Shown: positions 18,233 through 26,873 of the stretch, piece after piece | How the letters are laid out: each line of letters starts with the position of its first letter | Position numbering within the stretch: the stretch's first letter is position 1 | Assembly: GCF_001908375.1 (NCBI RefSeq) | Contig: NZ_CP017241.1 | Span: 747,001 to 811,000 of the forward strand | Source of the DNA: Rhizobium etli 8C-3 | GTDB taxonomy: Bacteria; Pseudomonadota; Alphaproteobacteria; Rhizobiales; Rhizobiaceae | Direction: 5' to 3' | DNA: 64,000 bases | Translations under genes and position numbers: made by a program | Notes under the pieces: model-generated | The model's database searches: none | Seen by the model: only the letters and a program-made list of their open reading frames with translations | Told to the model about the DNA's origin: nothing

Positions 18233-19729
18233 ATGCGAAAGATCGGTCATTTCATTGGCGGCAAGCATGTTGAGGGCACAAGCGGCCGCAGCAGCAACGT
18301 CTACAACCCGGCAACCGGTGAGGTCCAGGCAACGTTGGCGCTCGCAAGCGTCGAGGAAATCCGTGCCGCGGTCGAAAACGCCAAGGCGGCGCAGCCGAAA
18401 TGGGCCGCAACCAATCCGCAGCGCCGCGCCCGAGTCTTCTTCAAGTTCGTGGAACTCCTGAACAAGCACATGGACGAGCTGGCCGAACTGCTCTCCAAGG
18501 AGCACGGCAAGACCGTCGAGGACTCAAAGGGCGATATCGTCCGTGGCCTTGAAGTCTGCGAATTCGTCTGCGGTATCCCGCACCTGCAGAAGGGCGAATT
18601 CACCGAAGGCGCAGGTCCGGCGATCGACATGTATTCCCTGCGCCAGGCCGTCGGCATTGGCGCTGGCATCACGCCGTTCAACTTCCCGGCCATGATCCCG
18701 ATGTGGATGTTTGCGCCGGCAATCGCCTGCGGCAACGCCTTCATCCTCAAGCCCTCCGAACGCGACCCGTCCGTTCCTCTGCGCCTGGCCGAACTGATGA
18801 TCGAAGCGGGACTTCCGGCCGGCATCCTGAACGTCGTCAACGGCGACAAGGCCGCCGTCGATGCGATCCTGACGGATCCGGATATCGGCGCCGTCTCCTT
18901 CGTTGGTTCCACGCCGATTGCCCGTTACGTCTATGGCACCGCCGCCATGAACGGAAAGCGTGCGCAGTGCTTCGGCGGCGCGAAGAACCACATGATCATC
19001 ATGCCGGATGCCGACTTGGACCAGGCCGTCAACGCGCTGATGGGCGCAGGCTACGGTTCGGCTGGCGAACGCTGCATGGCGATCTCTGTTGCGGTTCCCG
19101 TCGGTGAGGAAACCGCAAACCGCCTCGTTGAGAAGCTGACCCCGAAGATCGAGTCGCTGCGCATCGGCCCCTATACCGATGATAAGGCCGACATGGGACC
19201 GCTCGTCACCAAGGAAGCCTATGCGCGCGTCAACAGCCTGATCGACCGCGGTGTCGAGCAGGGCGCGAAACTCGTCGTCGACGGCCGTGGCTTCAAGCTG
19301 CAGGGTTATGAAGACGGCTATTTCGTCGGCGGTTCGCTGTTCGATCACGTCACGCCCGACATGGATATCTACAAGACCGAAATCTTCGGACCTGTGCTTT
19401 CAGTCGTTCGTGCCAGGAACTACGAAGAGGCCCTCGATCTGCCGATGAAGCACGAGTACGGCAACGGCGTCGCCATCTATACCCGCGACGGCGATGCCGC
19501 TCGCGACTTCGCCTCGCGAATCAACATCGGCATGATCGGCATCAACGTCCCGATCCCCGTTCCGCTCGCCTATCACTCCTTCGGCGGTTGGAAGGCCTCC
19601 AGCTTCGGCGACCTCAACCAGCACGGTACGGATTCGATCAAGTTCTGGACCAAGACCAAGACCGTCACCGCCCGTTGGCCGTCAGGCATCAAGGACGGCG
19701 CCGAATTCGTCATGCCGACGATGAAGTAG
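18233..19729 (+). CDS. mmsA: Methylmalonate-semialdehyde dehydrogenase (CoA-acylating)
   Basis: NAD-dependent enzyme converting methylmalonate or malonate semialdehyde plus CoA to propionyl- or acetyl-CoA, in valine, inositol and beta-alanine catabolism. Length is 498 residues, the family norm. Landmarks are GIGAGITPFNFPAMIPMWMF, ILKPSERDPSVPLR and catalytic Cys281 in GSAGERCMAI. The usual aldehyde-dehydrogenase general-base glutamate region instead reads QCFGGAKNHM, as expected for the CoA-acylating branch. GAGGAGG precedes the ATG at 18233; an ATG at 18218 contains that ribosome site and is rejected. Confidence 0.95.
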   Translation: MRKIGHFIGGKHVEGTSGRSSNVYNPATGEVQATLALASVEEIRAAVENAKAAQPKWAATNPQRRARVFFKFVELLNKHMDELAELLSKEHGKTVEDSKGDIVRGLEVCEFVCGIPHLQKGEFTEGAGPAIDMYSLRQAVGIGAGITPFNFPAMIPMWMFAPAIACGNAFILKPSERDPSVPLRLAELMIEAGLPAGILNVVNGDKAAVDAILTDPDIGAVSFVGSTPIARYVYGTAAMNGKRAQCFGGAKNHMIIMPDADLDQAVNALMGAGYGSAGERCMAISVAVPVGEETANRLVEKLTPKIESLRIGPYTDDKADMGPLVTKEAYARVNSLIDRGVEQGAKLVVDGRGFKLQGYEDGYFVGGSLFDHVTPDMDIYKTEIFGPVLSVVRARNYEEALDLPMKHEYGNGVAIYTRDGDAARDFASRINIGMIGINVPIPVPLAYHSFGGWKASSFGDLNQHGTDSIKFWTKTKTVTARWPSGIKDGAEFVMPTMK

Positions 19730-19755
19730 TGTCGAAAGGCAAAAGAGTACCGATC

Positions 19756-19777
19756 TGGGGGCCACGGCCCCCATTTT
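19756..19777 (+). terminator. Terminator downstream of mmsA
   Basis: TGGGGGC (19756-19762) pairs with GCCCCCA (19767-19773) around a CACG loop and is followed by TTTT, 27 bases after the mmsA stop. Confidence 0.8.
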
Positions 19778-20368
19778 GCGATTCGGATCGTTGCACCTGC
19801 ATGCGCGTGCTCCTCAGTTCGGCGAGGGTGGCTAGCTTTCGCAAAGACGCCGGATAGGCCAGCAAAGGGCAGGCAAACCGCGAATGCTTTTAAGAACCAG
19901 ATGCTGAAAGGCACGACCGGCAGATCCGTTTCAACGCGAGGAACAACCCGGAGCGCTTGGAATAGTTCGACATCTGGATCGTGATCGTGCTTTCTCCGAT
20001 TGTTACGCCGTTATCTGTGTCGGCTGGTCCTGATTGCCGCCGTTCTTTCGCATGAAATCGTCCATGTCGAGCATAAGCACAGCCTGCGTCAGATCTATCG
20101 TGCCACCCCGGCATCGGCTCGCCCGGTCATACTGATTGCGAAAGATGTCGGCCCGGGTGTTGAAGGTGTCTTGGTCCAAGGCGGTGGATTGCTGGCGCTT
20201 TCCAACGCGCGACCCTGCGAAAGCGAAGCCGATCGCAGGTCCGCCGACCTCATGAGAAGGTTCGGCAGGTAGGCCAGAAATGAAAGAAGTCGTCCTGTAA
20301 TATGCCAGGACGGCGGCTTTGATGGCGCGGGCGCGGCGGGCGGTGCAAACGTGAATGTGAATTTCATA
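19778..20368. other. About 590 bases without a supported gene
   Basis: Both strands contain only short open frames (for example 20000-20272 plus and 19890-20114 minus) with no recognisable domain, poor ribosome sites and no codon pattern that convinces me. The right end is the rirA promoter region. Confidence 0.5.
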
Positions 20369-20386
20369 TTTTGGAATTGTTCAAAA
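20369..20386. promoter_or_regulatory. Candidate Irr-type iron control element upstream of rirA
   Basis: TTTTGGAA-TTG-TTCAAAA is an imperfect inverted repeat resembling the iron control element recognised by Irr in Rhizobiales (TTTAGAA spaced from TTCTAAA). It lies about 60 bases before the rirA start, next to TATATAG, a possible -10. Cross-regulation of rirA and irr is known in this order; control of this copy is inferred. Confidence 0.45.
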
Positions 20387-20448
20387 CTACGAAAGCCACT
20401 ATATAGCTTCCATGCGGGCATCCAGCCCACGCGATTCAGGAGAACGGC

Positions 20449-20925
20449 ATGCGATTGACGAAGCAGACCAACTATGCGGTTCGCATGTTGATGTATTGCG
20501 CGGCCAATGAAGGACATCTCAGTCGGATCCCCGAAATTGCCAGGGCATACGGGGTTTCTGAACTCTTTCTGTTCAAGATTCTCCAGCCGCTGAACAAGGC
20601 GGGCCTGGTCGAAACCGTCCGCGGCCGCAATGGCGGCGTCCGGCTTGGCAAGCCGGCGAAGGATATCAGCCTTTTCGACGTGGTCAAAGTGACTGAAGAC
20701 AGCTTTGCGATGGCCGAGTGCTTTGAAGACGGCGCCGTGGAATGCCCGCTGGTCGACAGCTGCGGACTGAACTCGGCGCTGCGCAAGGCGCTTAACGCCT
20801 TCTTCGACGTGCTGACGGAATATTCGATCGACGATCTCGTGAGGGCACGCCCGCAGATCAACTTCCTCCTCGGCCTGACCGGCGAGGATTACCGCAAGCC
20901 CGCCATCAGCGTTCCGGCTGCCTGA
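20449..20925 (+). CDS. rirA: Rhizobial iron regulator RirA (Rrf2 family)
   Basis: Iron-responsive Fe-S repressor of iron-uptake genes, the functional replacement of Fur in many Rhizobiales. Length is 158 residues. The N-terminal winged HTH (MRLTKQTNYAVRMLMYCA, RIPEIARAYGVSELFLFKIL) is followed by the three cluster-ligating cysteines C91, C99 and C105 (AECFEDGAVECPLVDSC). This matches RirA rather than IscR or NsrR. GGAGAACGGC precedes the ATG. It is monocistronic with a strong terminator. Confidence 0.95.
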   Translation: MRLTKQTNYAVRMLMYCAANEGHLSRIPEIARAYGVSELFLFKILQPLNKAGLVETVRGRNGGVRLGKPAKDISLFDVVKVTEDSFAMAECFEDGAVECPLVDSCGLNSALRKALNAFFDVLTEYSIDDLVRARPQINFLLGLTGEDYRKPAISVPAA

Positions 20926-20958
20926 CCCCGGCACGCAGTAGTCGAACATGCTCGTTGG

Positions 20959-20988
20959 CCGCAGCTGCAGCATGCAGCTGCGGTTTTT
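20959..20988 (+). terminator. Strong terminator after rirA
   Basis: CCGCAGCTGC (20959-20968) and GCAGCTGCGG (20974-20983) form a perfect 10-bp stem with a 5-base loop followed by TTTTT. Confidence 0.92.
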
Positions 20989-21267
20989 GCGTTTTCGCTT
21001 CTCCAGATTGAATGTCCAGAGGCTTTTTCGGCTATCCAAAAAGCGCGAAATTATACCAAAAGCGACAAAAACTCAGCTTCTTACGTCCGATTATTTCCAA
21101 ATGAGGCCGATTTTTGACCGAAAATTTCTAAAGTTGTCCAACTGGAAAAATTTTCTGCGGATACCGTTGCTTTCAGCAAATAAATATCGTTCCATCGGCC
21201 CGCTGATCGGGAATATTTGTGCTCGATCTCCAACGATCAAAAAAGAACAAACCTGGGAAACAAAATT
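20989..21267 (+). promoter_or_regulatory. AT-rich leader and promoter region of the dpp operon
   Basis: This 280-base stretch is visibly more AT-rich than the flanking genes, with A- and T-runs (TTTTTGACCG, AAAAATTTTC, AAATAAATAT). No coding frame is supported. It presumably holds the dppA promoter and 5' untranslated region. The ribosome site GGGAAAC just before the ATG could be a target for CUCCC-containing AbcR-type sRNAs, which is speculation. Confidence 0.45.
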
Positions 21268-22863
21268 ATGAAAAAGCTCTCCGTCCTGCTGGCAGCGACG
21301 GCCCTGGCTTCGGTCATGGCGACGTCGGCCTGGTCAAAAACCCTTGTCTATTGCTCTGAAGGTTCGCCCGAAGGCTTCGATCCGGGCCTTTACACCGCAG
21401 GCACGACCTTTGACGCGACCTCGCGCACGGTCTACAACCGTCTCGTCGAATTCAAGCACGGCAGCACCGAGATCGAGCCGGGTCTCGCCGAAAGCTGGAC
21501 CGTTTCCGACGATGGCACGGTTTACACCTTCAAGCTGCGCTCGGGCGTCAAGTTCCAGACGACCGAGTTCTTCACGCCGACGCGTGATCTCAACGCCGAC
21601 GACGTCATCTTCTCCTTCGAGCGCCAGCTCAAGGCAGACAACCCGTGGAACAAGTATGTCGAAGGCGGTTCTTATGAATATGCCGCCGGCATGGGCTTCC
21701 CGGAGCTTATCAAGTCGATGGAGAAGGTCGACGACCTGACGGTCAAATTCACCCTGGCCCATCCTGAAGCGCCCTTCATGGCCGATCTCGCCATGGATTT
21801 CGCCTCGATCCTGTCGAAGGAATATGCCGACAAGCTCGCCGCTGACGGCAAGATGAACCAGATGAACCAGATGCCGCTCGGCACCGGTCCGTTCACCTTC
21901 GTCGCCTACCAGCCGGATGCCGTCATCCGCTACAAGGCCAACGAGAGCTACTTCAAGGGCAAGGAAAAGATCGACGATCTCGTTTTCGCGATCACATCGG
22001 ACGCTGCCGTGCGCGCGCAAAAGCTGAAGGCCGGCGAATGCCACATCATGCCGTACCCGAATGCTGCCGACGTAGCCGAATTGAAGAAGGACGAGAACCT
22101 GACCGTTATGGAACAGGCCGGCCTCAACGTTTCCTATGTTGCCTACAACACTCTGATCCCGCCGTTCGACAAGGTTGAAGTCCGCAAGGCTCTCAACATG
22201 GCGATCAACAAGCAGGCGATTATCGATGCCGTGTTCCAGGGTGCTGCAACGGTTGCAAAGAACCCGATCCCGCCGACGATGTGGTCGTACAACGATGCCG
22301 TCGAAGACGACAAGTATGATCCGGAGGCCGCAAAGAAGATGCTTGCCGATGCCGGCGTCAAGGACTTCAAGATGAAGCTCTGGGCGATGCCCGTCTCGCG
22401 TCCGTACATGCTGAATGCTCGCCGTGCAGCTGAACTGATGCAGGCTGACCTCGCAAAGATCGGCGTCGAAGCCGAGATCGTGACCCATGAATGGGCCGAA
22501 TACCTGAAGCTCTCGTCCGCCAAGGACCGTGACGGTGCCGTCATCCTTGGCTGGACGGGCGACAACGGCGATCCTGACAACTTCATGGACACGCTCCTCG
22601 GCTGCGACGCTGTCGGCGGCAACAACCGCGCGCAGTGGTGCAACAAGGAATTCGACGACCTGATGACCAAGGCCAAGACGACGGCAGATGTTGCCGAGCG
22701 CACCAAGGCTTACCAGCAGGCCCAGCTGATCTTCAAGAAGGAAGCTCCCTGGGCAACGATCAACCATTCGCTCGTCTTCATTCCGGTGAGCAAGAAGGTC
22801 TCCGGCTTCGTCCAGGATCCGCTCGGCTATCACCGCTTCGACGGCGTCGACATTTCCGAATAA
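21268..22863 (+). CDS. dppA: Dipeptide ABC transporter, periplasmic binding protein
   Basis: Periplasmic peptide-binding protein, 531 residues, SBP_bac_5 family. A Sec signal peptide (MKKLSVLLAATALASVMATS) is cleaved near SAWS-KTLVYCSEGSPEGF. The DppA-like core includes PGLAESWTVSDDGTVYTF and GTGPFTFVAYQPDAVIRYKA. The ATG at 21268 is preferred over in-frame codons to 21217 because it starts the signal peptide. It heads dppABCDF. The closest characterised relatives bind dipeptides or haem; the precise ligand is unknown. Confidence 0.93.
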   Translation: MKKLSVLLAATALASVMATSAWSKTLVYCSEGSPEGFDPGLYTAGTTFDATSRTVYNRLVEFKHGSTEIEPGLAESWTVSDDGTVYTFKLRSGVKFQTTEFFTPTRDLNADDVIFSFERQLKADNPWNKYVEGGSYEYAAGMGFPELIKSMEKVDDLTVKFTLAHPEAPFMADLAMDFASILSKEYADKLAADGKMNQMNQMPLGTGPFTFVAYQPDAVIRYKANESYFKGKEKIDDLVFAITSDAAVRAQKLKAGECHIMPYPNAADVAELKKDENLTVMEQAGLNVSYVAYNTLIPPFDKVEVRKALNMAINKQAIIDAVFQGAATVAKNPIPPTMWSYNDAVEDDKYDPEAAKKMLADAGVKDFKMKLWAMPVSRPYMLNARRAAELMQADLAKIGVEAEIVTHEWAEYLKLSSAKDRDGAVILGWTGDNGDPDNFMDTLLGCDAVGGNNRAQWCNKEFDDLMTKAKTTADVAERTKAYQQAQLIFKKEAPWATINHSLVFIPVSKKVSGFVQDPLGYHRFDGVDISE

Positions 22864-22881
22864 TAAGAACTATGCAAGAAT

Positions 22882-22930
22882 GCCCGGTGAAAGCCGGGCT
22901 GGCCGGCGGTCAGGTTCTCCTGACCGCCGG
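22882..22930 (+). promoter_or_regulatory. Two tandem hairpins in the dppA-dppB gap
   Basis: GCCCGG (22882-22887) pairs with CCGGGC (22894-22899). Immediately downstream a perfect 12-bp stem (22903-22914 with 22919-22930) closes a TTCT loop. There is no T-run, so RNA stabilisation of the dppA 3' end or attenuation by pausing is more likely than simple termination. Confidence 0.6.
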
Positions 22931-22950
22931 AAACTATTGGAACATCTGCC

Positions 22951-23955
22951 ATGTTGCGATTTCTCATCGGGCGCCTCGCGGTCCTGATCCCAACATTCCT
23001 CGGCGTCACGCTCATTGCCTTTTCGTTCATCCGCATGCTTCCCGGTGATCCCGTCATGCTATTGTCGGGCGAACGCGTGATGGCGCCTGAGCGTCACGCC
23101 CAGATCATGCATGATCTCGGCTTCGACCGGCCCATGTACATTCAGTACTTCGACTACCTCGGCAAGGTGCTGCAAGGCGACTTCGGAACATCGATCGTCA
23201 CGAAGCGCCCCGTTCTCAGTGACTTTGGTGCGCTCTTCCCGGCAACGCTCGAGCTCTCGCTTTGTGCCATTCTCCTGGCGGTCTGTCTCGGCGTGCCCGC
23301 CGGCGTCTTTGCCGCCGTCAAGCGAGGCACGTGGTTCGATCAAAGCGTGATGGGGGTCGCCCTGGTCGGCTATTCGATGCCGATCTTCTGGTGGGGCCTG
23401 CTGCTCATCATCTTTTTCTCCGGCTATCTCGGTTGGACGCCCGTTTCGGGCCGCATCTCGCTGATGTATTTCTTCAAGCCGGTCACCGGCTTCATGCTGA
23501 TCGACAGCCTGCTGTCGGGGCAGGCGGGCGCCTTCCGCTCCGCAGTCAGCTACCTGATCCTTCCGACGATCGTGCTTGCCACCATTCCGCTTGCCGTCAT
23601 CGCACGCCAGACGCGCTCGGCGATGCTCGAAGTGCTCGGCGAAGATTATGTCCGCACCGCCCGCTCCAAGGGTCTGAAGCCGCTTCGCGTCGTTGGCGTG
23701 CACGCGCTGCGCAATGCCATGATACCGGTCGTGACAACGATCGGTCTGCAGATCGGCGTCCTTCTGGCGGGCGCGATCCTGACGGAGACGATCTTCTCCT
23801 GGCCCGGTATCGGCAAGTGGATGGTCGATTCGGTGTTCAAGCGGGACTATGCGGTTGTCCAGGGGGGTCTTCTGCTGATTGCCGGCATCATCATGCTGGT
23901 CAATCTGATCGTCGACATCACCTACGGCTTCATCAACCCACGTATTCGGTATTAG
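22951..23955 (+). CDS. dppB: Dipeptide ABC transporter permease B
   Basis: Inner-membrane permease, 334 residues, six predicted helices. The start MLRFLIGRLAVLIPTFLGVT and the loop EDYVRTARSKGLKPLRVVGV (EAA-like motif) are typical of DppB/OppB. The C-terminus ends INPRIRY, a common OppB ending. It follows the paired hairpins 88 bases after dppA. Confidence 0.93.
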   Translation: MLRFLIGRLAVLIPTFLGVTLIAFSFIRMLPGDPVMLLSGERVMAPERHAQIMHDLGFDRPMYIQYFDYLGKVLQGDFGTSIVTKRPVLSDFGALFPATLELSLCAILLAVCLGVPAGVFAAVKRGTWFDQSVMGVALVGYSMPIFWWGLLLIIFFSGYLGWTPVSGRISLMYFFKPVTGFMLIDSLLSGQAGAFRSAVSYLILPTIVLATIPLAVIARQTRSAMLEVLGEDYVRTARSKGLKPLRVVGVHALRNAMIPVVTTIGLQIGVLLAGAILTETIFSWPGIGKWMVDSVFKRDYAVVQGGLLLIAGIIMLVNLIVDITYGFINPRIRY

Positions 23956-23967
23956 GAGCGGTCCCCC

Positions 23968-24879
23968 GTGAGTACCACAAATATGCAAACCGCAACGGCC
24001 GCTGCAAAAACCGCCCACCCATCGGCTCTTGCGGAATTCTGGTATTATTTCTCGCGAAACAAGGGCGCCGTTATCGGCCTCGCCGTTTTCATCTTGATTC
24101 TGGTCGTGGCGCTGTTTGCGCCCCTCGTTGCCCCGCATATGCCAAACGAGCAGAACCGGCAGATGCTGCTTCTTGCCCCATTCTGGATGGACGGCGGCAG
24201 CTTGTCCTTCCCGCTCGGGACGGACGCAGTCGGACGCGACATTCTCTCGCGCCTCATCTATGGCGCGCGCTTCTCGCTCTTCATCGGCGTTGTGGTCGTG
24301 ACGCTGTCGGTAATCGCCGGCGTTCTGATCGGCCTCGTGGCCGGCTATTTCCGCGGCCGAATCGATATCGCCATCATGCGCCTGATGGATATCATCCTGG
24401 CCTTCCCGTCGCTGCTTTTGGCCCTGGTCCTGGTTGCGGTCCTTGGCCCCGGCCTCATCAATGCGATGATTGCGATCTCCATCGTCAACCAGCCGCATTT
24501 CGTGCGCCTGACGCGTGCCTCGGTCATGGCCGAGCGTGAGAAGGAGTATGTGATCGCCTCGCGCGTCGCCGGTGCGGGCACCTTGCGGCTGATGTTCAAG
24601 ACCATCCTGCCGAACTGTCTCGGGCCGCTGATCGTCCAGGCTACGCTCGCCTTCTCGGCGGCGATCCTTGATGCGGCTGCCCTCGGCTTCCTCGGCATGG
24701 GCGCGCAGCCTCCGACACCCGAATGGGGCACGATGCTCGCCGAAGCGCGAGAGTTCATCCAGCGCGCCTGGTGGGTCGTAACGTTCCCGGGTCTTGCCAT
24801 CCTCGTCACCGTTCTCGCCATCAACCTGATGGGCGACGGGTTGCGCGATGCGCTGGATCCCAAGCTGAAGAGGTCATGA
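23968..24879 (+). CDS. dppC: Dipeptide ABC transporter permease C
   Basis: Second permease, 303 residues, with a GTG start 12 bases after dppB; an in-frame ATG five codons later is possible. Typical DppC features are the N-terminal cytoplasmic tail, GTDAVGRDILSRLIYGAR after the first periplasmic loop, and the EAA loop KEYVIASRVAGAGTLRLMFK. The stop overlaps the dppD start. Confidence 0.92.
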   Translation: MSTTNMQTATAAAKTAHPSALAEFWYYFSRNKGAVIGLAVFILILVVALFAPLVAPHMPNEQNRQMLLLAPFWMDGGSLSFPLGTDAVGRDILSRLIYGARFSLFIGVVVVTLSVIAGVLIGLVAGYFRGRIDIAIMRLMDIILAFPSLLLALVLVAVLGPGLINAMIAISIVNQPHFVRLTRASVMAEREKEYVIASRVAGAGTLRLMFKTILPNCLGPLIVQATLAFSAAILDAAALGFLGMGAQPPTPEWGTMLAEAREFIQRAWWVVTFPGLAILVTVLAINLMGDGLRDALDPKLKRS

Positions 24880-25895
24880 TGCCACTTCTCGATATTCAGA
24901 ATCTGACCGTCGAATTCCAGACGTCTTCCGGTCTCTTCCGCGCCGTCGATGGCGTATCGCTGAGCTGCGACAAGGGCGAGATCCTCTCGATCGTCGGCGA
25001 ATCAGGATCGGGCAAATCGGTTGCCATGCTCGCCATGATGGGTCTTCTGCCCTGGACGGCGAAGATCACCGCTGACCGCATGACTTTCGACGGCAAGGAA
25101 CTCATCGGCATTTCCGGCCGGCAGCGCCGCAAGATCATCGGCAAGGACATGGCGATGATCTTCCAGGAGCCGATGTCGAGCCTTAACCCGTGCTTCACGG
25201 TCGGCTTCCAGCTCGGCGAGAGCCTGCGGATGCACATGGGCCTCAACCGCAAGGAGCGCCGGGAGCGCTCGATCGAGCTCCTGAACCTTGTCGGCATTCC
25301 GGCGCCGGAAGATCGCCTGTCGAACTTCCCGCATCAGATGTCCGGCGGCATGAGCCAGCGCGTGATGATCGCCATGGCACTCGCCTGCAACCCGAAGCTT
25401 TTGATCGCCGATGAGCCGACGACCGCGCTCGACGTGACGATCCAGGCGCAGATCCTCGATCTTTTGGTGCGCCTGCAGAAGGAGCAGGGTATGGCGCTGG
25501 TATTGATCACCCACGACATGGGCGTCGTCGCCGAAACTGCCGAGCGCGTTCAGGTTCAGTATGCCGGACAAAAGGTCGAGGAGCAGCCGGTCAAGGCACT
25601 CTTCCGCGACCCGCATCATCCCTACACCGCCGCATTGCTTTCCGCTCTGCCGGAGCGGGCCCAAGTCGGCCAGCATCTGCCGTCGATCGCCGGTGTCGTT
25701 CCCGGCCAGCATGACCGCCCGCGCGGTTGCCTCTTTGCGCCGCGTTGCGGCTATGCCACGGTGGAATGCGATCGCGGCGTCGTCCGCCAGGGGCCGGAAC
25801 TCGGCCTTGCACTCTGTAACTACCCATTGAAAGACGGCAAGCCGCTCGGTCATCCCGGCGTTATGCCGAAGCAATCGGCTGGAGACTTCGTATGA
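24876..25895 (+). CDS. dppD: Dipeptide ABC transporter ATPase D
   Basis: ATPase of 339 residues. Walker [10 protein letters not shown]-loop [12 protein letters not shown], signature [15 protein letters not shown], Walker [13 protein letters not shown] and the H-loop [10 protein letters not shown] are visible. The oligopeptide C-terminal extension contains cysteines ([17 protein letters not shown]) that bind an Fe-S cluster in some relatives. ATGATG overlaps the dppC stop, so coupling is likely. Confidence 0.93.
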   Translation: MMPLLDIQNLTVEFQTSSGLFRAVDGVSLSCDKGEILSIVGESGSGKSVAMLAMMGLLPWTAKITADRMTFDGKELIGISGRQRRKIIGKDMAMIFQEPMSSLNPCFTVGFQLGESLRMHMGLNRKERRERSIELLNLVGIPAPEDRLSNFPHQMSGGMSQRVMIAMALACNPKLLIADEPTTALDVTIQAQILDLLVRLQKEQGMALVLITHDMGVVAETAERVQVQYAGQKVEEQPVKALFRDPHHPYTAALLSALPERAQVGQHLPSIAGVVPGQHDRPRGCLFAPRCGYATVECDRGVVRQGPELGLALCNYPLKDGKPLGHPGVMPKQSAGDFV

Positions 25896-26845
25896 CCGGC
25901 GCCGTTCTCGAGGGCAAGGACCTTGCCCGTTTTTACACCGTCAATCGCGGCATGTTCAAACCGGAGGCGACCGTCAAGGCGCTGAACGGCGTAAGCTTCA
26001 GCCTCTATTCCGGCAAGACGCTTGCCGTCGTCGGCGAATCCGGCTGCGGCAAGTCGACGCTTGCCCGTCTCGTTACCATGATCGAGGATCCGACGGCCGG
26101 CACGCTGCTGATCGACGGCAAGCCTGCTCGCGTCGGCGACCGCAGCTTGCGCAGCCAGGTGCAGATCGTTTTCCAAAATCCCTATGGGTCGCTCAATCCA
26201 CGCCAGAAGGTCGGTGCGATCCTGGAAGAGCCGCTGAAGATCAACACCGATCTCGATGCTGCGCGCCGGCGCCGCAAGGCGGAGGAAATGATGGCGCGTG
26301 TCGGCCTGCGGCCGGAGCATTACGATCGCTATCCGCATATGTTCTCCGGCGGCCAGCGCCAACGCATCGCCATTGCCCGTGCTCTCATGCTGCGGCCGAA
26401 GGTCCTGGTGCTCGACGAGCCGGTCTCGGCCCTCGACCTGTCGATCCAGGCGCAGGTGCTGAACCTGTTGATGGATCTGCAGAAGGAAATGGGGCTTGCC
26501 TATCTCTTCATCTCGCACGGGCTGTCGGTCGTTCGCCATATCGCCGACGATGTGATGGTCATGTATCTCGGCCGCCCGGTCGAGACGGGGCCGGCGGCCG
26601 AAGTCTTTGCGCATCCGCGTCATCCCTATACGGCCGCACTTCTGTCCGCGACGCCGATTGCCGATCCCGATCGCGCCAAGAGCCGCATCCGTCTGCAAGG
26701 CGAGCTTCCCTCGCCGTTGAAGCCGCCGAGCGGCTGTCACTTCAACCCGCGCTGCTGGAAGGCGCAGGACTATTGCCGCCGGGTGGAGCCTGAACTAAGT
26801 GGACAGGGCGAACAACAATACGCCTGCCATTTTCCGCTCGACTGA
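25892..26845 (+). CDS. dppF: Dipeptide ABC transporter ATPase F
   Basis: Second ATPase, 317 residues, starting within an ATGA overlap with dppD. Walker A GESGCGKST, signature [15 protein letters not shown], Walker B VLVLDEPVSALD and H-loop ISHGLSVVRH are present. The C-terminal oligopeptide-type extension has SGCHFNPRCWKAQDYC. It pairs with DppD as the heterodimeric motor. Confidence 0.93.
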   Translation: MTGAVLEGKDLARFYTVNRGMFKPEATVKALNGVSFSLYSGKTLAVVGESGCGKSTLARLVTMIEDPTAGTLLIDGKPARVGDRSLRSQVQIVFQNPYGSLNPRQKVGAILEEPLKINTDLDAARRRRKAEEMMARVGLRPEHYDRYPHMFSGGQRQRIAIARALMLRPKVLVLDEPVSALDLSIQAQVLNLLMDLQKEMGLAYLFISHGLSVVRHIADDVMVMYLGRPVETGPAAEVFAHPRHPYTAALLSATPIADPDRAKSRIRLQGELPSPLKPPSGCHFNPRCWKAQDYCRRVEPELSGQGEQQYACHFPLD

Positions 26846-26873
26846 GCCGACGCAGGCGACGACGGAGGACTGA

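Noticed and set aside
20095..21039. 314-codon minus-strand frame overlapping rirA
   Set aside because: It is antisense to rirA and its terminator; no recognisable domain or start signal.
21334..22833. 499-codon open frame antisense to dppA
   Set aside because: Long antisense frames are expected opposite high-GC genes; no ribosome site or domain, while dppA is a clear family member.
23059..24498. 479-codon antisense frame across dppB and dppC
   Set aside because: Highly charged, low-complexity translation crossing two genuine genes; a codon-bias shadow.
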